From Mesodorylaimus sp. YZB2_4 (lineage: Eukaryota > Nematoda > Enoplea > Dorylaimida > Dorylaimidae), in the NCBI GenBank assembly GCA_030248295.1, contig JASANH010000846.1, positions 62,001 to 126,000 on the forward strand: a DNA stretch of 64,000 nt, given 5' to 3'. Both the position numbers and the translations under genes were made by a program. Under the pieces are notes generated by a model. It did no database searches. It was not told the DNA's origin and saw nothing but the letters and a program-made list of their open reading frames with translations. Below, one piece after another: positions 10,779 through 22,500 of the stretch; the first letter of the stretch is position 1, and each line of letters starts with the position of its first letter.

Positions 10779-12463
10779 AAGTGCTCGGAGTGTGGAGACG
10801 GACGCCAAACGAACGGACAGTCTCAGCTGTCGAACATCGACAGCCTTGCTTATAAGGTTTGACTTCTGGACGGGTATAGGCAAAACGAACCTCGGTGCAA
10901 AAAACTTTAAAAAAGGTCCCCCCGACCTAGTCCATGGCTAAAACATTATCAGAATGAGTGACGCTCCTAGCTGCCCCACATTACATGTGTAATACTGGCC
11001 AGCGCAAAACTGAACTGGCTGGTGTAAGATGAAACTGGTTGCTGCCTGTTGGTAAAACAAGCTTTTCGAGGCCAGTCATTACACGCATAGGGCATGCATT
11101 CGGATGGTAAATATAGCAGTGGCATGGGCGATCGGGCTTAGGTAGGAGGTACCGTCTCTGGCGGCTGGCGCCTGGTCGGTGCTCTTACCTGCACGCTTTC
11201 TGAAGTATAAGGCGTCAGATGCTTCAGGAGCGCTTATTCTGTTGCAGCAGCGCCAAGATCAGTTAGTGTGTGTTCAGCCATGTATGACGAGGGACGCGCC
11301 TTTTACCGAAACTGACCTTTTATCCGTACACAAGATAACCAGCGGACAAGCAGCTGTCGTGTGCAAAATCACCATCTTACTCTCTCACTGCCTCGGACCT
11401 TTCATGCCACTGGTGTTCACCCCCCCCCCCCCCCGAATGCATGCCTATTGCTCCTGTGAATGGCCCCAGGATCCAAATCTTTTACGCAGGAACAGAGTAC
11501 AGCCTGGGTGCGTGGACTAAAGCATCGGATGTACGAGATATGTATCTGTACGAATACAACGTTTACATATCTAATTATCCAAAATAGTAAACTCCGGGGA
11601 ACATAAATCTTTCGCGGGACTCTTACTGTACATATCATGCTGATGTTTAAGAATCCTCTTCGCGAAAAACATTCATAACTGTAAATGGTGATGTCAAAAT
11701 TCTCACACACTCTTTATAATGCACTACATATTTCTTGTACTGTACTGTAATCCGACCCGACGTTTCTGGCTGCAATATACAGCAGTTAAGCTGGTCATGT
11801 TCTCCCTCGCTACTATGCCTTATTTCTTGTACGAAGGCGTGGCTCTACAGGGACTGTCGAATCATTATGGCAACGACATTTCGTATATTCAATACTGATC
11901 GTGAGTGCATTTGCCCTCTGCTGTCCGTATAATCACATAATTCAGGTACGAGGAGTAACCTTAATCGAAATAATGGATCTGGGTCAGGTCCTGGATGCAG
12001 GTCCAGGATACCCTTGCGATGGTGGCCTAGTAAAGGTGCAGGTGTGTGGCCCCCACAGGGTTACTAATGCGCATGGACTACTGGCCGAATAAGACAAAAA
12101 TAAGCCCGGATCAAGTAGGTGGAAAACTATGTAAGTGATGGATTTGCATGCTCTATGCAACCCCTCGGGACAAATTGGCAGACGCAGAGGCGAGAATGCG
12201 AAACGGATTTTACTGTAGCTTATAACAGGTTAATCTGTAACTGTCCTACCAGTCTTTGCGTTCTTAAACCAAATCATTCTTTGTCTTTTTACAGACCAGA
12301 GAAATCAACGAGGACGGTTTGGTTTCAACAAGTTTAAATGAGGTTTTTATAATAACGTCAGGTGGTGCATCCCCCTCACGGCTATGCAGATGGATTCTGG
12401 CTTTCTGCGTCACAAATTTATTGTATGCAAAGGTCAATGAGTGCTTCGGGCGGCTTGACCTTC

Positions 12464-12471
12464 ATATAAAA
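12464..12471 (+). promoter_or_regulatory. TATA box of the peptide gene
   Basis: ATATAAAA about 95 bases before the ATG at 12565. Its position is consistent with a short 5' leader for the predicted precursor. Confidence 0.55.
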
Positions 12472-12564
12472 GCCCGACCCGACCCTAGTCATACCCGACA
12501 TTCTTTTCAGTCATACCATCTGTCCTTCCAACCAAGTCCCAATCGTCAGCACTATCGTATTGCG

Positions 12565-12924
12565 ATGCATATTATGACCGTCTGCATCTGCTTGCTATTT
12601 CTAGTTGAGATTAGTGCAGCGATCGGGTCACCAGCTAAGGAAATGTCTGTTCTACCGTAAGTAGCGCCTCAAAAGGCAAATGCCAGGGACCACAGGCTAT
12701 GTCCTTTTAGGCATTCGGACAGCCCTGCCGACGTCCGCCATTGGCATTCCACGGGCAGCAGACGGAATCTCTCCAAAAGGTTTTTCTACGAAATCCCCTC
12801 GAAAGATCGGTCAAAGTTGGTCTTTTCGATAAAGGATAAGCAAACAGGCGAGAGGAGGCGTGTGTTCAATTGCGCATTATCACCTATCTCGTGTATAACT
12901 CGTTGGAAATTCACCACCTCCTAG
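12565..12924 (+). CDS. Allatostatin-C-like neuropeptide precursor (candidate)
   Basis: Two exons, 12565-12656 and 12711-12924, join in frame across a 54-bp GT...TTTTAG intron and give 101 residues. Residues 1-20 (MHIMTVCICLLFLVEISAA) form a signal peptide. The mature region has dibasic and tribasic cleavage sites (SRR, SKR, GERRR). After the last of these comes VFNCALSPISCITRWKF and a short tail. The loop C-ALSPIS-C has the spacing of allatostatin C (C-x6-C) and shares the PISC end with arthropod C-YFNPIS-C. The only other mature-region features are basic stretches; there are no other cysteines beyond the signal. Canonical allatostatin C ends just after the second Cys, whereas here about nine residues follow. 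A TATA box lies upstream. The gene model is well supported; the family assignment is inference from the loop, placement and precursor layout. Confidence 0.7.
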
Positions 12925-14106
12925 GGCTCTGCATTCTAGTCCTATAAGCCGAATGTGGAGCACACTACAGTACACACTGTAAGCCTATTCAAATCGGCAC
13001 ATTGTGCTGTTTAGTCCATATAAAACGATGAGAATGTGCTGAATGATGTTGGGCAGCTATTATTCACGGTACTTCTGAATGCTGTGTTTCCGTGTACAAG
13101 TCTCACACGACATTGCTCACCAAGGAAATACAAAGGCGCTTTTTTTCTCGAATTTACAATACAGTAGATTCATCTGCTTATCGTACATACCCATGTAACC
13201 CTGATGGATGCGTGGAGCACTAAAGCATTGATCGGGTCAGATATCTACTTCCGTGTTCATCTGTCACGTTTCCTTCTCCGATGCTCGCAACAACTAGCAT
13301 CTGCCTCGACATCGTCTTAGTATCCCTACTCACTGTAGCTTCGACAAAAAAATCGAATACGCTCCTTATGGCTGCTTATGCAATATATTTTTCTCACGCA
13401 CCATTACTTCCTCTTGATATGCATGCAGGGAAAATCAATGCGTCCTGGATAACCAGCCTGTTCGGCTGCTTATCAATCAAAAAAATCCCTCCCGCCTCTT
13501 TTTGAAACACACAGTTGAACGCATATGGTAGCCCGATGGTCATCTACTACTTCCTGTATGATTGAGTTTCTAATTAGTATTGATTCAGTTTCACAAAAAC
13601 CATGACTGCGGGAGGCCAGTCGGGAGGGGGGACCTCTCATGGGGATAGTGATGCCCTTGATTGACCTGCGAGCACTTGGTAAAGGTCACTAGCTGATTCC
13701 CAACTAACTATGTGCATTATTTGGCAGAACTAAATTACACTGCGGGTATTTACAATACAGAAAAAAAAGGATAGCGGGCAAAGAAGAACAGGATGAAGAA
13801 CACTGCACCTACAAGTTCTAATGATCATGTTCTACCTCATCGTCAACGCGCGCATTCGAGGGTGAAATGGGCTCACACGAAAGGATTTACCTGGCCGCGA
13901 GCTGAACACTCAACACACGCCAGTAATTGCGCATCAGGCGTGATAGGCAGACTCCAGGCTCGCTAGTGGGTTAGGCGCTCGGTCTTCATGACTGCTTGCT
14001 GTTTTCTATGATGGGTTACTACAATGATGGAAGTGGTATATTTTTGCTGCTCATTAAAGATTGCATTTCGCAGTCAGAAAAACAACAGATGCACCAAATC
14101 AGCCAT

Positions 14107-14505
14107 GCAGCGGTTCAGAATTCGTCTTCCCGTATTGCTCGGGAGCGAGTGCCTGGACTCACCCCGGTTTCGACCTTGGTGATGGAGGTCGGTTTGCGAG
14201 CCATAAACCCTCGCTGACCTGCACGCCAGGCCGTGGATGACTCACCCGGTACGGCGTCGTGGCCTGGTGGGTTCCGAGGTGGGTTCCGTCTCTCCACTAG
14301 GAGCACCTCTAGGGTACCGGGTGAGTCACCCACGGGTACCGGCCTCGTGGCCTGGTGGGTTGGGCGTCTGCCTTTCACGCCAGGCTCGCAGTTACGGGCG
14401 AGTGTTCGACTCGCGGGCCGTTAAATCATTTCGTGTAAAATGTGTCCCTTCACCCTCGAGTGCGCATAAGCGTTTGGTGATGTGGTAAAACATGAACATG
14501 AACCT
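14107..14505 (+). repeat. Composite tRNA-derived SINE, copy B
   Basis: Starts with a module matching copy A (14107-14259). A second tRNA-like module follows at about 14344-14420: A box TGGCCTGGTGGGTTGGGCG, an anticodon arm TCTGCCTTTCACGCCAGG that closely resembles tRNA-Glu(TTC), a long variable arm and a B box GTGTTCGACTCG. The 3' body (TCCCTTCACCCTCGAG at 14446) is shared with 48343-48460. Between the modules GACTCACCCGGTAC (about 14239) and GTACCGGGTGAGTC (about 14317) form an inverted repeat. Confidence 0.7.
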
Positions 14506-14947
14506 AAACGAGGAGACAGTGTCGGCTATCACACACCGACAGGGTTCAAAGCCCGCCCGCCATCGTTTGAGGAAGTCGGTGAGCAGTCCAGGATGCCCTC
14601 GCGTGGAGGTGCTCCTAATGGAGACACGCAGAGGGAAGCTGCTGCGTGTGCCAGTCCCCGCAAGCCCTGTTTAGGTTTGACTGCTGGCCGGGACCCCTGG
14701 CCGGGAATGTTCGACCGGGACCCCGAGCCCGATCCCCGTCGTCGCCCCCAAAAAAAATGTGGCGGGGATTCACCCCCGAAAACTTTCCCGCCTTCGACAG
14801 TCGAAAAGACCCACAAAAGGTAGCGTCAGCATTTTGCGCAATGTTGTGAGATGGTTACTTATAAAAAATACTGCGCTGCCTGCGTGGTGTGACGAGGCAT
14901 TGTGCAATTAGCAGAAATTTGTCATTGAGATCACGTCGGTACTGGTA

Positions 14948-15455
14948 CAGTCGAGTCCACTTATAGTCACACTGGATAATGTCACAGTCCGGTTATTATC
15001 ACAGGTTTTCGAAGCCCCGAAATTTTCCCCTATACTTTGTGTGCATATTGAGTTCGCTTATTATCACACTGAATTTGGCTTAGTCCGTTTATTGTCACAT
15101 CAATTTCTTGGTCAAGCGGAATAAGCATGAAAAAAGCGTCACATTCACACTCTTTGCTGTCTGGAACAAGTGCAAAATTGTCAAAAACTAGGATTTCTCT
15201 CAAGAAAACGCTTGCATGAAAGCGCATGCCACCTTTTTGCTTCAGCTTTGATCTGACATATTCTCATAATTTTGATTGCTTTGGTCACAAGAGCGTTAAA
15301 AACGCGAAGGATATATGAAAATGAAACGAAATTCGAAAAAACGCATAAAAGTAATGTTTTGGCCATTTTAGAGTGTACTTCGGTTTTAGTCACAGTCCGG
15401 ATATTGTCACATTTTCCTCCCGTCCGGAGCTGGTGATACTAAGCGGACTCGACTG
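14948..15455. mobile_element. pogo/Tc1-mariner-like MITE, 508 bp
   Basis: Terminal inverted repeats begin CAGTCGAGTCC at both ends (left 14948, right ends 15455), continuing as xCTTA, and are flanked by TA on each side, the Tc1/mariner target duplication. Subterminal repeats of GTCACAGTCCGGxTATTxTC occur near both ends in inverted orientation. There is no transposase frame, so it is non-autonomous. Confidence 0.85.
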
Positions 15456-16590
15456 TAGTTGGGGCTAGCTAGCTAGCTGTCTGTCGATGCTGTACTTTTT
15501 TCTGAATAGAAAAATGTCCGAAGTGTCGTCCCATTTTAATAAAGTCGACAAGAAATTTTCGAGGTGCAAAATTTGCAGTGAAAACCTTGATGTTAGTGAT
15601 AATTCTGAGGCTCCAGATGAGATCGACATGCATTAGCCGCCATACTCACTGATATTGTTCTTGTCTCTGCTAAGCAATACATTCACGGTATATGCGAAGG
15701 CTCCTGGTAAAAAATGCAGGGTAAACTTCATTAAGTTTTTAAAACATGTCAAGAAATTAAGATATGAGCAGACTTTGACACTCGGAAAGCTTTTTTTCAT
15801 CCCCGTCCCCGCTGGAGTTATCTCCAGCCGCGAAAAATCCCGAAGGCCATCCCTGACCTCGAACGTGGGAAGACTATCCCCGTCCCCGAAAAACTCACCC
15901 AGGGTCGAACGCTATGCTGGCTATTGGCAAAAGCGGGCTTCGGCCCGCGAACTTAAAAAGAATCTGAAGATCAGAAACCTGATTGCCCGTCAGACCTGAT
16001 CATTGACAACTTCGGCGGATGATGCTGCAGGTAATGACTAAATTTGAATTTGTAGCTAGGTACACGCCTGGTCCCGGTCGAAGTGTTAGCACAGACTGGG
16101 TGAATCTGCGGGCGTGATCCGAGAAGACAGTGGCGTGAATATTTTAGACCGTTTTCTTTGCCTTTTGATCGCCAAAAAATGAGGAACTCGACTGCCTTGC
16201 GGACACAACCGATATTCTTCGTGAAAACGAATAATCACTTATACAACGAGGAATGTCGCACTAACGCACTGATACAAGCCCTATACCTACCCAGTTAGAC
16301 GCTGGAAACTTGCTATGAAAACGCGCTTAGAACAGGTACAGGTAAACGAACACTGAACATAGACTATCCGATATCACAATAAGCGATGGCTCGGGGCCAG
16401 AATGTCATTCGGTAAGTACGTGTCTAATAGCTAATCAAGAGGTCGAGCCAGCACAGACTAGTCGCAATTGTGCCTGGCTCGGTGTGTATCACGAGCATAC
16501 TGGACAAATGCTCAACGTCAGGCCCTTGTACCTACTGCCTCATCCAAACTAACAATAAGTACACTCAACCGGCACTTTCACCAAACTAGC

Positions 16591-19500
16591 CTACATTGCA
16601 TGCGGTTCTTGGGTCTGCGAGGGCAGCACTCGCACTTTCAACGAGCAGTCCGCCCCGCATGAGTACAAACGTTGATGGGAATCGATCCACATGTGCTGCA
16701 CGCCCTGCACTTGACCACTGCCCACTTGGCGCAGACTGAATCCGCCCTTGGCCGCGTGTTCAGCCGGGAAGTTGTAAAGCAGATGGGGCACTGCCGCCAA
16801 ACTCCAAACCTGAAATCGAAAGGAATAATCCATGTCCAAGAGTAAAAACCGATCTGCCTTACCTTGATGTCTCCATCGCCCGATCCAACTGCGAAAAACT
16901 CTTGCGCAGGATCCAAAGCCATGCACTTGACCGGCGTATGATCGAACACTTTCAGGGTTTGCCGCAACTGCCGCTGCCTCACATCCCAAATGCAAACTTC
17001 GCCATGCCTACCAGCGCTTAACAGGGCTTGTAGCATGGGAGCGTACGCCAAGCAAGTTGCGCCTTCCGGGTGACACGACCAGCCTGAAAACCAAGGCAAC
17101 ATCAACACTGGATACTCGAACAAAACGTAGACATACTCTGAACCAATGCCTTGTGGGCAGGTAACAGCGAGTCCCACAAAGCAATATTCACATCTCCACT
17201 AGAATATCCTGCTGTCGCCAGCAAACTGCTCGAATTTCCGATGAACACAAAGTCGGCCGCACTTTTCGTGTGGCATCCAAAGGTCTATAAGAGCACTCAT
17301 TACGTATATCTTTTCTCGAAAACTCTCGACTGAAAACTTACCAAATATGGTTTCTTGATAGTCATCCCATGGCTGATCTGCCACAAGCAAATGTTACCAT
17401 CACCATCGGTTATACCAAACTGCAACAACCTCTTTGAATACGTTTCGATCAGATTTACTTACACCATTACCTTATTTCCTTGAATGTTGAACCGAGTTTT
17501 AGTCACTTTCGGGAACTGGCCACTTGCTCGAGGCGTAAACAACGGTTGCCCGACCCCCCACTCCCACAATCGAACTGATCCGTCGTTCGCACCAGAAATA
17601 TCTAAACAGCTTATCTTAATTGCACATACACCGCAAGAACAAACCAGGCAAACTTACAGTATGGCAAATGTGGATGGGCCTCCATGCGACGAACGCCTGA
17701 CACCGGACGTTTGCACAGCTACAAAACAATGAACAGTTGGATTCCAGGCTGGAAGCGCGATCGACACACACACCACTACACCACACACCGGCCATGCCCA
17801 TGACACTACAAACATCGACTGCCACTTTACCTTCCGCAGCGCGTATCTGCTGCGATCCACGACTAACGGGGTTAGTTGCTTGGAAATAACAAGATGAGAA
17901 TTAGGAGGTCCACAAGAGCCTGACTACAAACCAGCCCCAACCCAACCTAGTTCCCCAAACCATATCATATATATTAGAACTTACAAACGACGTTCCTCTG
18001 GTAGCCACAGCCGACTCTCGTTTCTCGGGGGTGATCAGAACATAGTCGTCGTTGTCACGCAACGGATCCCTAAAAAGCAATGTATGATACGCAAGATATC
18101 AAGACCATTTTAAGAACCAAATCATACTTCTTCATTTCGAACATAGCAAGATCCAGCTCTGTCGTATCGTTCATCCAATCCGTATTCGATGCAAATGTAT
18201 TTGACAAGTCCATTTCCTGTATCTCTCGACCAGTCGACAGTACCATCCATCCAAAATTAGCCTGTAATGGAAAACTCACTGTACAGATCATACACGCGCT
18301 AAAAACCAAACTAACTCACTTGACTAACGGCGAATGATGTAATCGGATCTTGTTCTCTTTGAGCGATTTTCAACGGCTCTGACACATTGCTGGCTGGAAG
18401 GCCATTATTCGCAACGCTGATCGAAACTGAATCGTTCGTTCCATCAGCAGCCTAAAAATATTAATACAACGTTAGTCCCACCATCGCATCAGGAGCTCGA
18501 ACCCGTTACCTCTGGCTTTTTAGACCGGAAAATATATCTTATGAAAATGTCGGTCAGATATTCCTGTCGCACCAGATACATCCATAGTCGTTTGACCGGC
18601 AAAGCTTTCCTGTCGGCCGATGCAAAAGGCGTATTGTCCGGTTCAAGTAAAACTCGATATTTGCGCACAGACGGACCGGCGCTTGAAGCCGCTATATCCA
18701 GGCTCATATCGGGCAGGAAATTCGGAGGACATCCACCCGGATAGCTGTCCAATATTGTCTCGGCATAACGACGCCAGTCTTCTAGAGTTTTGACGCACCG
18801 ATGAACCAGTGGGCTGACCGCGCCCAACTCTGAAAGGAGCAAAGAAAACTTAGGGGCCTGACCAAAGCCTTAAAAGACATCAGTTACGCACCTCCGAGTT
18901 CTAAGCCGCACACAGACAAGAACTGTTGAAGTCGAAGCACAGTTTGACGAATTAAAGCAAGTCTCAATATCGCCCAAGCGTAGCTGTTCGGATCGTCATG
19001 ATACCTCGGCTCCGCCACTTTCTCGTTAACTGTTCCTCCCCCGATCGATGCTGAATCCGTGTCAATTATTTCCTCTTCCTCTTCACTCTCGTCTACCGAT
19101 GCTTCTGAATCATAATCCAATCCAGACGTTTGCTCCGCTTCCGAAATTGGAGGCTAAAAATCCACAAACATCATCTACCTCCTATCTCCCACTTCGACAC
19201 AATCAATAGGCGTACCCGGGACACGAAATAAGCCACGACACTTTTCTTCGGTGGCACCCACTGTTTCAAAGTAGCCACTAGTTGCGACTGCGACGACACG
19301 TGCCCAATATTTGCTGCTGGTCCGTTGACGGCGCCTGGTGAGGCCACTGGAACTTGTCCAAACACCTTAGCGTGGAACTTAGCTCGAATTTTTGATGGAT
19401 CAGCCGCTGACGACAAATAATCGATACTCAACGGATTGGGGCTGGCGTCACGAGATATCTGCGTCTTCGGTGGTGGCGGTCCTGTAAACAAGAGAGTATT

Positions 19501-22500
19501 CCGAACGCAAAACTACTGTCGAATTCCAATCATCGCTTACTTGTAGGTCTCGGCGATCTCTCTGAACCGCCTGTATCAGGAGGCAACGTGGTGACGCGCT
19601 TCTCGCCTCCTCCACCAAATACAGCCGAAAACATTTCCGCATTGACAGGATGAGCAGCCAATCGATACAACCAGCGTGAATCATAAGCAGTAATAGCATA
19701 TGCGAACATGGCCAAATAAACCGCCACCCAACTTTCGGCCAGCAATAACAACAAATTAGGTACGTCCTCGTCCCTCTCTCTTGACAACCAAGCCATCAGG
19801 TTTTCCACGCCTGGAAACGCAAAACTTAATCTTTCTCTCATCAAACCCCTACTCCCACACTCGATGCATACCTGGCCACTTATTCGGTGCCGACGTGACA
19901 CTAAGTTCTTGCTCACACACGCTCGAGGTATGTCGACGACGTCGCAACAGCACACCATCATTCGGTCCGGTCAATGTCCCTTTCGTCTGCGGCAGATTCT
20001 CAATTTCCCAAAGCGAATCGTAAATACAAGCCGAAAGCGACTGGCTCAGGTTGTAGAACATGTAAACCTAAACAGGCCCGCTTTTAATCTGTGTGTATTT
20101 TTGCTGTGTCTCTCGCTCCTTGAGTGCATGTATTTGCTTGAACGATGAGTAAAATATGAGTACTAGTCCACTCCAATCACCGTTTATTCTCTTACCTTTG
20201 TCAACGATTCTTCCATCAATGCCGGAGTTCGCAATTCGGAAAATGATTTTAACAAATCCGATATCTGGCAATGGAGATAGCGTAGCGGGCCAGCGATATC
20301 AGTTTTAATCGAGGCCACAGAAGCGGCCAATAATGGAAAACTAGTTTGCAATGGGATAGGTGACGCCAAAAGCGTTTTCTGAGCAGCTGGTTCTTGATGC
20401 AATTCTTGTAGCAACAAAAGCAGTTCCATTCTCGCCGATGCCAAACCCACGCCTTGGCTACTATGCAACGAGCAGTAGGCGATCAACGTTCTCAACAGTT
20501 GTTGGTTCAAAGCTAGCCACCGTCGCCTGCGATACGCTTGACTATATTTGGCCGTTAGACTGGCCCGATCACTACGCAACGCCACGTGCAACAGAACCGG
20601 CTGCTGAGGATCGTCGTCCATGATCGGAGCATTGGGATCGTCGAGTTGCTCACCTCCAACCATCGACTCCACTTTCACTCCAACATTGTAATCGCACCAC
20701 CGTTTCAATACTTCCACTTCCTTCTCCAACCACTGATACAACTGAACTCGCAATTGACCGCCATCGATTTCGTATCCACTCGCCAATGTCGCCAGCTCTT
20801 CCATCAATATTTTCAAGCAAGCAATAAATTTCAACTGCTGAGCCATAATATCCAGCTTGTATTGACCGCCCGCCACGTCCAAGCTCTTGCTCTCAACTAC
20901 CGATGCTTTCCGCCGTTTCTCATCAATCGACGGTTTCTTCTCGCCAGACTTCATCACCAAGCCCTCTTCTTCCTCGTCTTCGCTCTTCTCTCCTTCATCC
21001 TCGTCCCATTTCAGCTCCAACGGCTCATCGACGAACTGTTTCGAGTTCGAGAAACCGTTTTCCAAGGTCGATGCACCCCAGTCAATCTCGTCGGCCTTTT
21101 GTGGTGCTGCCGGTTCTTCTTTTTTGATAATAATTTCAGGAACCTTTATTGGCGCCAAGGACGGTCTTCGTCCATCGCTCATCTTCCGTGCTTCATCTTC
21201 TCCAAAAGACGGCGGAACAACGCAAATGTTTTTCGGCAATTTACACAAGACTTCCAATGCTAGCAAGGCGCATCCCGATTTAAAATGCGTCGATGCAGTT
21301 TTGAAATACAATTTTCGTTCCACAGGTGTGATTTGACTCTCCATCGCCTTTGCCACTTGCAAGAATCTCTCCGTGCTTCCGATATTCACACCAGCCGCGT
21401 TTAATCGCTGTCGAACGACTAACGGATGCGTGCGCAAATAAACGTAGAAATTGAAAACGTCCGAAATCGTGTATCGGGACGTGGATGCGCTGCTGTTATC
21501 TCCTTCGTAAATTACATATGTATCCGACTCTTCCAACAGCACCATCGCAGATCGATGATAGTCTTTCAAAAGCCAGTACCCCATTGAGCGTAAAAATGGG
21601 TCCGAACTCGGTTCCACATTGTCTAATCGCTCTTGTCCATCAGCGGAGCCGAACGAAGCCGATGACTCTGTCTTTGGCAAATCATCGTTGTTTCCAATAA
21701 CGTGCTTTCGCAATAACCGACGAGTCAGGTTCTGTTGTCGATCTCCGTCCGGTTCGAATAGCCTCACAATCACCAATGCCAGCTGCAGGTCGTTCAAATT
21801 TGAAACGCAAACCTGAAATAAAACAACCATGCATGCACGATGTACCGCCGAGCAGAAAATCAAATCTCTTACCTGTAACGCGTCGTTCAAGCTATCACCG
21901 AGTAAGAAGAACGCCACAGCGTGTTCGAATCGCTGTTTTCCCATCAGAACGAAGGCATTTTTCAAGGCGGCTTTTTTCCATTTCTCCATCGTGAAATCTT
22001 GCGAAAAAAATTCCGTCATTTTCGTGTCCTTGGCCGTCTTATACAAATGGGTCAGTAAATTTTTCTTTTTCATGGCCAAATAATAAAGTGCGGCATCCAT
22101 AGCGTCATTCTTTGCTTGAAAAGCCGCTTTAGCTACCTCAAATTCAAAATTTAACGTGAAAACACATGCTAAACAATTCTCAGCAACCAATTTGTACCTT
22201 TTCCATCAACTGACGAAGAGTAGCCGCGCTCTTCAGCCACCAACCAACTCCAACCGCGCGTAATTCATGCCATCGAGGCGTGCCTTTTTGCATACATGAC
22301 AGGGAATTCAATAATTCATTTTCGGTCTCCGAATGGAGTGCCCAAATAATGTGCGATGTTGGTAGACCTAAAACTGTTTCTTAAAGCATTCTTAAAGCAG
22401 CTCAGAGGTATTCTCTTACCAGCGGCCTTCAAATGTGCCCGTTGTTTCATTGGAAGACATCTCAGCAAGTATTCGTGCTGTTTCATTGCCATGAGGAATC

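Larger units (their letters stand above)
9398..12564. other. Long intergenic region with SINE copy, no other gene seen
   Basis: Contains a tRNA-derived repeat (10626-10778), a 15-base C tract at 11420-11434, and the promoter of the peptide gene at its right end. Other open frames here show no composition, splice or family support. Confidence 0.5.
12925..16590. other. Repeat-rich intergenic region
   Basis: Holds SINE-related sequence (13950-14560), GC-rich low-similarity repeats around 14690-14820 and 15790-15960, and a pogo/Tc1-like MITE (14948-15455). No protein gene is seen. Confidence 0.5.

Noticed and set aside
10491..10883. 130-residue minus-strand frame
   Set aside because: It runs through SINE copy A and is explained by repeat sequence.
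13281..13505. 74-residue frame with a signal-like N-terminus
   Set aside because: No splice partner, no conserved cysteines or basic sites, and it ends without features; hydrophobic start may be chance.
20586..21336. Long plus-strand open frames (up to 225 residues) opposite DMXL
   Set aside because: They lie antisense to coding exons with strong DMXL similarity and have no domain content of their own.
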